From: Hawksworthiomyces lignivorus
Taxonomy: Eukaryota > Ascomycota > Sordariomycetes > Ophiostomatales > Ophiostomataceae
NCBI GenBank assembly: GCA_002917075.1
Contig: NTMA01000021.1
Coordinates: forward strand, 62,001 to 126,000
Length of the DNA stretch: 64,000 nt
Direction of reading: 5' to 3'
Shown: piece by piece, positions 46,701 through 57,856 of the stretch
How the letters are laid out: each line of letters opens with the position of its first letter
Position numbering within the stretch: the stretch's first letter is position 1
The notes under the pieces: model-generated
What the model was told of the DNA's origin: nothing
What the model saw: the letters and a program-made list of their open reading frames with translations, nothing else
The model's database searches: none
Translations under genes and position numbers: made by a program

Positions 46701-48835
46701 CCTCACTTCTCTTACTCCCTGGTGGGGAACAACCGGCTTGTCAAGGCGGCCAGCATCTAAAGAGGCCGCCGTAGAGCGAATGGATGTGAAGAAATAGGAG
46801 AAGAGGAGCCTGTGCACAAACAACAGATGAAGAAAAAAGTACGAGAAAAGACACAGGGAAAAGCAGGGCGAAAACCGAAAAGAGGAGAAGTGAAAGAAGA
46901 GAAGCTGCTTTGCGGCAGTTTGGCCTGGACGCGGTAACAAGAGCGATCGGATCGGTAGTGGTGGAGAAGGAAAGTGAAAGCTCAGCTAATGGCCTTCGGT
47001 TTGGTATGGTGGCCCGTGTCTTTCGTCTGCCTAGTGCTCATACACTTCCGGGTCTCTCCTTCACAATGTCTTGACATTGTCGTCAATCTTCCAAGATCGA
47101 AGCGTAAGCATTCTTCTTGCCAATGGGAATGGATCACCACTACGACCCGATGCGTACTTGTGCCTAGGAGACCGCCATTTTGCTCAACTTTGACTAGCAA
47201 TTCGTTCCAGCATTGGACCCAGGGTCCCGCCATTGGGCCGCAAGGTAAACAAGCATTAGTATACATCACTGTTGAAAGTCGATTGACCCAGCTCTTAAAG
47301 GCCTCCCTAAGGCCACTCTCCCCAGTCTTTTTTAGACAATTCACCGCATCTATAAGTACGTATCTGCATAAACAATATGCTTAGATGTGAGATACTTCCA
47401 AAAGAGACAACATGTTACGTGGCGAGATGTACATGGCCCATTCCGTCGCGGACCTTTTGGCCCAGGATGGGGCCTGAGCTGGCAATGTGAAGAGGGCGGA
47501 TGTTTATTTGGTGCACTCGGTTACGGTGTCCACTTGCTTGACCGCATGCTGCCATTGGTGTCGTGCAGTCCGATCTGCTGTGTTTTGATTTTCGCCTCGA
47601 TGATAGTCGTCGCCCAATATTCCTTAATAGGATGTCGTGGCGTCAGTAGCTTACCGAAAGAGACCAGATCAAGGCGGATCATATTCGCAATTCAGACAGG
47701 TTTGGTCTCACTTTTGCTCGTACGTGCAGCGGCTGCAAAGACCAGCCACCTTTTTCGGAGCTGAAGCAAGGAGAGCCTCTGTCTGCTAGTAATTATGTCC
47801 TATCTAGCAGGGCAACATGAGGGGCGCGGCTCCTGCTTGCTCCGCAAATGCAATTTTAAACGAAGTATAAAATTAAAGAGCCTTTATATTTCGACTTATT
47901 TTGGTACAGCAGCATGACAAACAGTGCTGACACGACTCCTTGTAGAACAATCATATTCGTACTTGCTTTCAGATCTTGGTATTCTTAAATTGATTGTCAT
48001 TTCAACGGCAGATGGTCCACCTATTCTGCTTGGAGTATGGATTCGGAAAGACAGCAGAGCCATCCATTGCCGTTGTGGCGGTAACGTATGCGTATCCTCA
48101 TCCTCTAGCCCTGTTTCCGAACAACATCTGCCACATCTCGACCTCCGTCCCCACTCAGATTTTATGAACCCATAATGGACTTCTTTCCATTTCTATTGGA
48201 ATAGTGCTCGGCAAATCGTCTCGGTCCAAATATCCAAAGCGGCGATCAGACTCCCTTACATGAACACTCAATGCTCCTTTCCTCTCATCTTGAGCCGTAA
48301 TTTCCAGCTATCCCTTCCATGCCCGACTGCTCTTCTCATAACAATATGGTTAGTAGTAGTAAGTGATGCTTCGCAGCGGAACGCCTTGCGTTAGGAAAGT
48401 TATCCAATGCGGAAGGAAGATGGCAGAAACGAAGACAAGGAAATATGGAACAAGTTGAAGTGTTCCATGAAAGAAACTGCCCTAAATAGGGCAGTTTCTT
48501 GGATCCGGTGTTGAACGCCCCATGTTTTGGTTGCAAAAACAGCAGACAGCGCAAAGCACAGATCGACCCAAGCACTCCAGACAAGACCGCGGTCCGAGGG
48601 TGTTGCTGCGATGTTGTATCACAAAACTCCGCTCGGGACGGTCTGGCTTTCGTAGCAAATCAAGAAAACATGACAAAAGAAGACAGAGATGCGTAGTCCG
48701 GTCAAGGTAAGGGCCCAGCTACCATCCAGGATCGCGTCTTTTCTTGTTGTGCATTCCGTTTTCCGCGCTTGAACTTTCCACGACCCCCTCCTTTACCATC
48801 AAAGGGTACTGTGGAAAGAGTAAATTAGAGACAAA
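43773..48835. other. Gene-free stretch, 5.1 kb
   Basis: No recognisable gene on either strand. The longest frame (45965-46462, +, 165 codons) has no family likeness. The stretch includes a perfect hairpin at 48471-48500. The first few hundred bases act as promoter of the VOC-domain gene; 43830-44040 is G-rich on the + strand. The last few hundred are the 3' flank of EMG1. Confidence 0.5.
48471..48500. repeat. Perfect 14-bp hairpin
   Basis: The arm AAGAAACTGCCCTA (48471-48484) is followed by AA and its exact reverse complement TAGGGCAGTTTCTT (48487-48500). It lies 336 bp past the EMG1 stop. As RNA it would fold to a very stable stem; as DNA it is a cruciform-type palindrome. Function unknown. 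Confidence 0.95.
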
Positions 48836-50087
48836 CTACAGGATGCCCCAAGCGTCCTCCGCTGCATGGCAGAACTTGCTGCATGCAACGCTCGCAGAGA
48901 GGCTGTAGTTGCTAATAGAAATCTTGTCGTCCACATACTCGTCTGCGAAGTTGTCGGGGCCCTTAGCCATAGCGCCAACAAATACGCAGATGCTCTGGTT
49001 ATCGTCTAGGCCGTCTATGTAGTCTCGGACGGGCATGACGCTAGCATCAAAACTCAGAGTGACCTTCCGGCAATTGGGCGGGAGATGGTCAGTGACGGGG
49101 TTCTTGATGACGCGCAGGAGCTTTTCCTGCGAGTTAGTCGAGCGGATTGAGAGTCTATGGAGCAGCTGGACCATCAGACCAGCAAATCGCTTGAACGTCC
49201 GCGGAATTCGGACAGTTGGCGACACTTCAATCAGTACATCCTTTGCTGTGAGGATGTAGATCTGCAACTTCCCGGCCTTGTTGATCGGGGAGTCGAGAAG
49301 GGTCAGGAGGCACTGAGCCGGATTCTTAGCAAAGTGCGTCCTGAAATTCTTTGTAGAGCTGCAGACAAAATCAGAAGCAGGAGAGAAAAAGAGAAGAAGT
49401 GCAAACCTGGTGAGTAATATCTGGCCGGGCGTCGCTGATATCCCTGTTCATCTTCCGCATAACGCCAATATGCTCGTCGCTGTTTAGTAGTGAATATTTC
49501 TCTTCTCTGTGAGCTGCACCCATACGCCCGGCACCGCCGCCTTGCGAGGCAGCCCGGTACGTCTCAAGACTAGCATTGGCAAGAACCACAATGAGTCTTC
49601 TCGTATCCTTATCGGAAGATGCGATGGGATGGTGCTGCTCGGCCACGAGCTGGGGAAGAGCAGGTGGCGGAAGAGACTGGGTTCCTGTCATTGTACATAT
49701 AAACCGTCAGGAAGATGTCAAAATAATATGTGATAATGCTCAAATTCCCTTCTCCCAAGTGTATTGTCTTTTGCTCCAGATGGGCGCGTGCTCCTTTTCC
49801 TGTTCTGTGCGAGTTGAAACTTTCTTGCCAAAATTCACGTCCGTTGACCGCAGCAACCTAATTCCTCGCAAATCCTAGGGCAGGCCTAAAAATTGCACAA
49901 TTGAACAGGTGGCCTGGTCCGACGATACAACAGCCTTCTGGAAAGCCATAATGAGGGAGCAATGCAATAAACAGGCGAATGGGGACAGAATGCAAGAGGA
50001 GATTGGTTGGTCGAAGGAGTCACTCCAGTCATCTCGGTGGTTTTACTTACGTTGTCTCTTGCCAGCGCGGCGCTCTGGTGAAGCCAT
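48836..50087 (-). CDS. EMG1: Emg1/Nep1, 18S rRNA pseudouridine N1-methyltransferase
   Basis: Three exons: 50051-50087, 49407-49684, 48836-49312; 263 aa. Emg1 is a SPOUT-class enzyme that methylates a hypermodified pseudouridine of 18S rRNA and is needed for 40S assembly in the nucleolus. The sequence shows [14 protein letters not shown] (first strand), [30 protein letters not shown] across the second splice, [20 protein letters not shown], and the trefoil-knot cofactor loop with [10 protein letters not shown] and [26 protein letters not shown] at the end. The 12-codon first exon ([12 protein letters not shown]) is basic, as expected. Its intron is 366 bp, far longer than others here. An in-frame ATG at 49691 could instead start a shorter protein (MTGTQSL). 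Two CACGTG boxes lie 169 and 262 bp upstream. Confidence 0.93.
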
Positions 50088-53000
50088 GGTGAATTATCAG
50101 GAGAAGGGAAATCAAAGAAAAGATAAAACGATGTGTTCGCAAAAGAGAATATTGCTCGGTAGAGAAAAGGAGGTAGAATAGAACACAGAAAGGGGGACTT
50201 CGGCCTAGGAAAATTGGTTGAGGAAAATTAAAAATTGTAAAGCGTTGAGAACTATCACGTGTAAGACTAGTCCGGCACCGCAGAAGTCTGAAAGGTGTCC
50301 GAAGCAGTCCGATAGAGTTTGTTAGGCATTTTGGGGTATAACGTTGTTCACGTGACCAACCCGGCGCTCTTCTCCGGTCCGAGGTCGCCATGCTCTTCAC
50401 ATCCGAACACAGCAATACAGACACTCCCGTTTATACGTCCGTATAAGACACGGCGCTATCGTCAGATGACCAAGTGGTGACTGACCCAAGAAGAGCCAAA
50501 TCTACCCTCATCCAAATAATCTGAGTGTGTCACAAAATCTAAGGGGCCACAGAAAGATCATAATGGTTCTCAGTCGCAATGCCATGAAATTAATGCCAAG
50601 ACGAGACAAGCTGTCGAGCATCAAGCTCCTATCGATTTTGACATTGATTTATCAAACCTCCTGTTCTTGGTCCACGCGTAAAGTTTCCTCTTGGATCCTA
50701 TTTTGTTTCCATGTATAGCGCAAGTTATTGGTCAGGGGTCTCGAACACAACCGTTCTGATCGGCGTTTCGAGGGCGTTTTAAAAATATAGAGAAGCGCTG
50801 CCGCAATTAACAACAAGCATCCTGCCGTGCCCGATTCACAGTTACAATTAGCCCGCCTTTCTTTCCGAATAACCGAATACTGTGTAGCTGGCACTAACAC
50901 ATCTGTGTGGCGGTCGCTCATATATTTGGTGCTTTCTGATATAAGAACCGCTAACAGTTGCTAAACGTTGCCTATTGATGTCGCAACGTGCCCAGAATGT
51001 TTTACTGAGTACTGCCGTGCGGATCCTAGTAATCTTATATTCTGGATTGCAATTTTCCTCTTTGACGCAACCCGTTAGCTGAATTACGAGGACATATCCA
51101 TGTTTTGCGACATGCGGCGCTTTACTTACTGAGTGACAGCCCAAAAACCATAAAAAGAAAAAGCAGAAAAGAAATCAGGCCATTTCCCGTCGGCTTCTTC
51201 TCCCTTCCGAGTACTTTTTGCTCTTAATGGACAAGCGGCGGAGACTGAAATTGACGTCAAGGTTGAGACTCCGCGGGACTTGCTTGTCATCCGGTATTAC
51301 TCGACAGTAAATTAGAAATGTGTGATTTTGATTTGAGCTGGACTCCCAAACAGCACGGATATGCCTACAGATACCAATTGCAAAGATGAGCTGAAATTTA
51401 TGACACGGAGGTTTGTGGTGAAGAATGGGTTCTCTTGTAATTCAAGAATTATTCGAAAAGGCCTTCCCTGAAGCCAAAGCATTTCCCAAACAACAGAGCT
51501 TCGCAGCTATGTAACCACTTCCCAATAGCTTTACTACGAAACCAATATATTTGGATCTAAAGTGCTGTCAACTGCAGAAGCTTCCCACCCAGATCGGCTG
51601 ACGTCGAGAACGGCTATTTTTCATCCCATTGCGGATTTACAGTGTCTTGTTCGTATTTCCCCTTAGCCCTTCTTTTTTGCCAAATTCAGTAAAGCAAACT
51701 CGTTAACTTATATCAAATACGGTTGCAGATACAACCTAAAGGGAAATTCGAGTAAAAGGAAGGAGGCCGGAGGAATATCAACAGATCGCGTCGCCCGCGT
51801 TACCAGGACTTGGGGATTGGCGGATATGGAAATACAGGCTATTTCGTGATTTTCGGTCTTTGAGTCCTGTCAAAATATCAGGCCAAACATTTCGTCTTGG
51901 CATGAACGATAGAAAGCCTGAATGGGCATCATTGTTCCAGAAAACGAGCAGTCCAGCAGCCGCCAATACAGTGCACGCACACGGGAAGCACTTCTCACCT
52001 GAACTTGAGAGAATTACTGGTCTCTGTTCCAGTTTGCAACTCCATAAAAAAAGCAACAGTGCATTTGGCAACAGTGTTTTAAACGTGTGGATAAGGAAGC
52101 TAGTCAAGAACTTGGATAAGGCGGAAACGGATGCCAGTCGGAGAGTGCCAATCCTTCTGCCGACTTCGTTTCTTGAATGTTTCGCCAAGGAGATTGACGC
52201 CGGCAGGAAGACACCCAGATACTGCTACCCTGCCACTCTGTACGGAGTAGCTCCGCCTAGGTGCCGATACGAATAACTAAGCACCAAAACAATTTTTCTG
52301 CCGTTCTATTTCCTGAAATGCTGGCTGTTGTGACAAGCACAGCTCCCATGCGCACACGAGTGTTTTCTTAGTCACCCTGGTAAAGCGGCCTAGTCTATCC
52401 CCTCGATGGCACCTATTGCAGGGCTCCTGGAAAGTCGGCAACAGTGCACGCCGGGGTAAGCCCTATCCTCCAGTCTTGAGCAAAACAAGCTTTCTCATTC
52501 ATTACCAAACAGAAAGCACATTGCTACGACTAGATGCAGTTTGTACTGCAGTCCAGCTGCGATTTGCGTATTCAATGCCTAAGATAGCAGTTCGTGTTAT
52601 GCACTTAGCAGAGGATATCCAGAAGAGCAAGCAAGCCGAGAGATCAACCAAACATGAACATGAATTGTCTGCCGGCCGTGAGAGAAATTTGGCGTCCAAC
52701 TTTGCGTCGAGAATCAGTAGGCTTACGTTTACCGAGCGACCGATTTGCCAAGCGGCCATCTTGCCAAGAAAAATGCCCATCTATCTACCATCTGCCAAGA
52801 GAGGGCCGATCCAGCCCATCTAAGAATAGGTTACATTTGTACCAGATAGCCACGGGGCACCTGTGGAGTAATGCTAGATTTCTATCTGTTTTCTCAGAAT
52901 CCCCTGAAAACCCACGCACCTCTCTTGTGACTCCAAGAGAATTCCAAGTGGTAAAACCTAATAAACTCATAGCAAAGACTCTCCACCAGGGCAAGAGACC

Positions 53001-54739
53001 AAGGGGCTGAAGTTGAGCGCAAGCCTGTTTGTGGAAGGTGTCAGTTGGCGTGCATTTGACGTCTGGCACTTGTGAAGAGTTTGGATTGACGTCGGCCTCG
53101 TTGCAAGTCTCTGACAGGACCTGTTTCGTGAGGTCTACGAGGCTTTCTTGATTGGCCATACAAAGGCAAAATGCCAAGATACTTGGGCTTCCTGCTTGAT
53201 CAAAGCGGGCGCACAGGTACCTTTATTTTTCCTCCAGCCAGGGGACCCTAGAAAGACCCTCCCGTACCCCCTACAAAAATAAAATATTCTGGGTCCGTGC
53301 CATCTCTATTTTAGCTAATGCCAGGTACCCCTCGTAGCCGCCAGTAACGACCTTGCGCTAGCACAGAGCCTCCCCTGCTTACTGGTACTGCACCAACAAC
53401 AGACTCATTCAGTCGAGACTTCTGCTTGTTCCATTTGCTATTCGCGCTCTCAGCTCCGCGCCCATAGACTTGTAGAGGGCACTTTCGGAGGAGCATTTTC
53501 TTTTAATCTTTGTTTAATCTCCTAGTGTCTCTAATTGACAAGCTGGCCATGGAAGGTTCTACAGATCTGTACCCTTCTGGGAATTGGCAAAAGCCACTGG
53601 CAAAAATGAAGAAACCAGATCCGAAGGCCAAGCACCGCCAACAGGATGACAGTAGGCATCTACGTGATTTTTGAATCAGACACCAGCCACGCACGCTCTT
53701 CCATCATCTGAAGCGTCTAACCGAGATCAGATAATGTAAGGACACGGCGGTGGGTACTAGGTGCTGCTGGTGCGCGTTGGCAGAGTAGTGACGAAAGAGC
53801 AAAAATGCTGGTCACTCCTAGAACCTGAAGGGGCCTTTCGGCTGTTTAACCTCCCAGCTCCATCTCGGTGGAGAATGTGCCCCATCTCCTTGCTCTTCAT
53901 TTTTTTTTTTTTCCTTTGCGCTTGTTCTCTACCTTATCCGTTCTTCTGGCATTTTCGCCGCAATGCCTGTGCGTCTGCTTCTGCTGGGGTGGGAGACTAG
54001 CAACGGAGAAGGGGGAGGACCACAGAAGTAGAGCAGAGAGACCTCACTGACGGCTTTCATCCTCTTTCCGTCTTGTCTTGGCCCTGCGACAGGCACTTCC
54101 TCACATGCAGTTTCAACATCTCAATGCGGCAGCGGGATCGACATTTCCTATGCCCTGGGCCTGCTTTCTCCCTCATTCTGCCTCTTACACACCCATCCAG
54201 CCATTTTTCCTGCACCTTGCTGTCAACCTCCTTTGCTGGTGTCTTCCCTTTCCCAAACCCCTTTCCCCTTGCAAAAAGTGTACTTGCAAAAAGTCTCGAG
54301 GAGACACAGGCTCTGTGCCCGTCATGTTGGAGATCCCCACGTCCATCATGCCTCCATTTCCGCTTTGCCAAGAGAGATAAGTAGTCTCTCATGGCCATCT
54401 CCATGGACTAAGACTCCTTTCGTTTCTTTCTTTCTTCCTTTTCTTCAGTATCACATTTTTGATATAACCTAGCCATCCCCGGAGTGCCGTCTTCTGCTGA
54501 CGCTCTTCTCTTCTTTTCTTTTTTCCTTCTTTTGTCTCTGTCCTCTCTTTTTATCTGCTTCTTGTTCAGCCTTGCCAGTCAAGAGAAGATCACGTTGACC
54601 GTGGATCTGATTTCACATACATTCTTTTTGAGGACAGATTTAATCTTTGGGACAGGACAGGTTGCCGCTCCTTTTTAACTCGCGTTTTTTTGTTTCGCTT
54701 CTTTTTTTCAACACCGAAAAAGCCACAAAATTAGACAAG
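50088..54739. other. Gene-free stretch, 4.65 kb
   Basis: Frames up to about 138 codons on both strands, overlapping each other, with no recognisable family. One TACGGAGTA lies at 52241-52249. From about 54420 to 54735 the + strand is pyrimidine-rich (CTTTTCTTTTTTCC type) and is the probable promoter and leader of the secreted-protein gene at 54740. Confidence 0.5.
50256..50355. promoter_or_regulatory. Paired E-boxes upstream of EMG1
   Basis: CACGTG at 50256-50261 and TCACGTGA at 50348-50355, 169 and 262 bp before the EMG1 start. This is the core bound by Cbf1/Pho4-type bHLH factors in fungi. Two in 100 bp is more than chance would suggest for a given 6-mer. No binding is shown. Confidence 0.45.
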
Positions 54740-56323
54740 ATGGTTTCTGTGAAGCTGGTCTACGCGGCGACGCTGCTCTCTCTCGCCCTTGCGGCGCAGG
54801 ACAACAACGCCGGCAAGAACGGAGACGTTGCCAACGCCGGTGCCAATGCCAACGCCAAGCAGGGCCAGCAACAGAACGCTGGTGCCAACGCCAACGCGAA
54901 GCAGGGCCAGCAACAGGCTCAGCAGCAGCAGCAGGCTCAGCAGCAGAATGGCGGCGCTGCCGCCAACGCTAATGCCAATGCCAACGCCAACAACGCCAAT
55001 GCCAACGCTGCGGACGCAAATGCTGCGAAGGCGAACGCAAACAATGCCAACGCCAACAACGCCAATGCCAATGCCAACGCCGCCAAGGGCAACGCAAACA
55101 ACGCCAACAATAACAACAATAACAGCAACGCTGCCAGTGCTGCCAGTGCTGCCAGTGCTTCTGCCGCCGCTGCCAGTGCAAGCGCTGCTGCTGACGCAAA
55201 CAATAACAACAACAACGCTAACAACGCTGCGTCGAACACCCAGAACAACGGTGCCGACAGCACTACCCTGGAGCCTAATGCCATTCAGTCTGGCTCGTTC
55301 TTTGACGGTCTTGATGGCCTCGGTGCTGAGGACGGCGAGGCCGCCTCGCAGACTTCGCAGAACAACTTCATCAATTTCTGCGCTGGCCAGACCCTGACCA
55401 ACGGTCTCCAGATCACCACCGGCTCTTGCAACGGTATTGGTAAGTAGCAACGCAAGACTTTCGAGAGTCGGCGAGCCAGCCTGTTTTCACTTATTCTGAC
55501 ATCTCTCGCAGTTATGGGCCAGATCCCCGCCAAGAACCAGATGATCACCACCATCATCACGTTCCCACAGGAGGGCCAGACCATCACGGCCGGCCAGGAC
55601 TTCAATATTACTCTGCAGGTCAACGGCCTGGTGGCTGGTGCGTTCACCAACGCCGACGCTACGTACTACGCTGCCCCGCAGGCCCTGCAGGGCGGCCAGG
55701 TTGTCGGCCACACCCACGTCACTGTCCAGGACCTGGGCAACAGCCTGAACCCCTCTACGCCCCCGGACCCAACCCAATTCGCCTTCTTCAAGGGTATCAA
55801 CGATGCTGGTAACGGCAAGGGCGGTCTCGCTGCTACGGTCGCCGGTGGTCTCCCCGCTGGCAATTTCCGCCTCTGCACCCTGACTTCCGCATCCAACCAC
55901 CAGCCCGTGATCATGCCCGTCGCTCAGCGCGGCTCCCAGGATGACTGCACCAAGTTCGTTGTTAAGGGTAACGGTGGTACCACAAACGAGGCCGCCAACA
56001 ACGGTGACAAGTAAGTAGCAGCAATATCCCGATTCTGCGGAACAGTACGTCTCGATCGTGAATTCAAATAGATGCTAATCTACTTCTATAGGGGCGAAGC
56101 TGCTGCCGCTGTGGCTCAGTCCGCTGTCGATCTCGGCCCCGGTGCCCTGACTGCCACCGCTGCCGCTGCTAACGGTGCCGCCACTGCCGCTGCCAACAAC
56201 AACAACGCCAAGCAAGGCCAGAACAACAACGCCAAGCAGGGTCAGGACGCCAATGCCAAGCAAGGCCAAAACAACAAGGCCCAGCGTCTGGCTCGCCTCG
56301 CCCGCCGGACATTCGTCGCTTAG
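54740..56323 (+). CDS. Secreted Asn/Ala/Gln-rich protein with conserved core
   Basis: Three exons: 54740-55439, 55512-56010, 56092-56323; 476 aa. A signal peptide is clear (MVSVKLVYAATLLSLALAA, about 1-19). Residues 20-180 are almost only Asn, Ala, Gln and Gly, with two copies of NAGANANAKQGQQQ and long NANA runs. A conserved core of about 190 residues follows. It holds FINFCAGQTLTNGLQ, QIPAKNQMITTIITFP, an Ig-like stretch (QDFNITLQVNGLVAGAFTN), HTHVTVQDLG, FAFFKGINDAGNGKG, CTLTSASNHQPV and DDCTKF. The C-terminus repeats AKQGQ three more times and ends in an Arg-rich segment (RLARLARR). I know this core from many filamentous fungi as a secreted protein without established function; database names such as ribosomal protein S17 for it look wrong. 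No GPI signal or enzyme motif is visible. Cell-surface or matrix location is inferred. Confidence 0.88.
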
Positions 56324-57856
56324 AAGAAATCAGGAAGAGGAATCGCATATAGAAATATATGAGTAAGATTCCCACTTTTTCTTGTTCCTCTTTTTTTCTC
56401 TTTAGATGTATAGGGCGGTTCTAGGCTTTTCAGGTGAAGGTAGTATTTAAAAGGGTCCTATTTTCTTTTTTTTATTAAATCTTGACTATGTCAGTGTCTT
56501 ATTTCTTCTGTTTTTCTCTTGTGTCACGTCTCGCAGAAGCCTCATACAGAAAGCTTAGTCGGCAGAAGGGGAAAGAGTCGGTCTGCAAACGAAATTTGAT
56601 TTATTTGAAAACAGTCAGCGTTCACGTTTCCAGAATTCACTAATACTATTGCCCTTCTACACGCTCAGCTTTTTTTTTTTTTGAGAGTTACTTTTTGCGT
56701 GTGCGATGGCGCTGATGAGACGGGGAGAGCAGGACGTGTAAGTCGCTGGCGCTATAACAAGAAAGTCTAAGAGATAATTTTTTTTTACCCCCCAGCTGAG
56801 GAGCTACACAATTTTCACGCAAAACAGGAACTTCTGGCGAGGATGAGAGGAGAGGGCGTGAAAGTAGTTCTCCTGGTAGGCCATTAGACGAATTCAAAAA
56901 GTATTTTACAATAATAGACTGAAACGAAAATGAGCAAGATTTAGTGGCAGTCTGATCGCCTATGTTCTGAAACATTTGGTTGTAGGAAATATTGACAGCT
57001 GACGAGGCTATGTTCGGGAGCATTGCGTACCGGGCCCTGAAGACCGAGAAAAGTATTTGTCAACTTTCCCTGCTTGCCTTTACTTAATATTGAAAATAAA
57101 CAGAGCTATAATAAAAGAAGGGGTGGGTCCTATTCTGATCACATAGCAGGACGACGAGAAGGTGTGTCTATAGAATACGGGATGGCAACTGTGCTCTTGG
57201 CCGCCAAAGAATATTTGTCTAACGCAACAGAGGAACTCACGTGTGCTTTCAGATGGAAATATCTCCTAAATTTTAATAAAATGCAACTAATACAGCAAGA
57301 TTAGACGTCTGCGATGATGTAGGCTTGCAACTTGGGTTTTGCCCATGTTAGCCGAGGCTCTCCCAGATCAGTGAAGGCGAGCGGCACCCTCAAGTATACG
57401 TAGGCGAAAGTTTTGACAGCTTGCGAAGGTCTTACATTCTCCCTCGGAATAAAGCAGTCAAAGAATTCAGATATATTACCTGGGGAACTTAATTTCGGCC
57501 TGTCAAAGTCAGCGCCACTTGGGTCTCGTGTGTTTAAGTGACTGAATTACACGAGGGTTTGGCCATATAAGCCAGGAAAAGTGGAGACAAATTGTGAATT
57601 GTCCAATGGTACCAACGTATTGGATTTTCTATGCATCACGGCATAGAAAGCGATCGTCGCCTTATCTAATCGCAAATTTGGGCTGGGGAGATTTTTTTCG
57701 ACAGCTTCAAACATACGAGTCGCGTGCATTCGAACCCTCGACGAGCGCTCTCGACCGCCAACGGAAGCGACGCCAGCAGCGAACGAATATAGACACGCCT
57801 CCTTGACACTCTATTTTCTTCCTTTTTTCCCCCCTCACGCACACCCCGCCACAAAA
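56324..57856. other. Intergenic region between the secreted protein and uS17m
   Basis: 3' flank of the Asn-rich gene (T-rich, ATTAAA near 56475) and promoter of the mitochondrial ribosomal gene. One CACGTG lies at 57238-57243. A CT-rich leader with TTTTCTTCCTTTTTTCCCCCC sits just before the uS17m start. No gene was recognised. Confidence 0.5.

Noticed and set aside
54731..55450. A 239-codon frame on the - strand
   Set aside because: Antisense of the Asn/Ala repeats of the secreted protein; composition is only Val, Gly, Leu and Ser.
57725..57750. tRNA B-box-like sequence on the - strand (GGGTTCGAATGC)
   Set aside because: No T-stem pairing around it and no A box or acceptor stem at the right distance, so not a tRNA.
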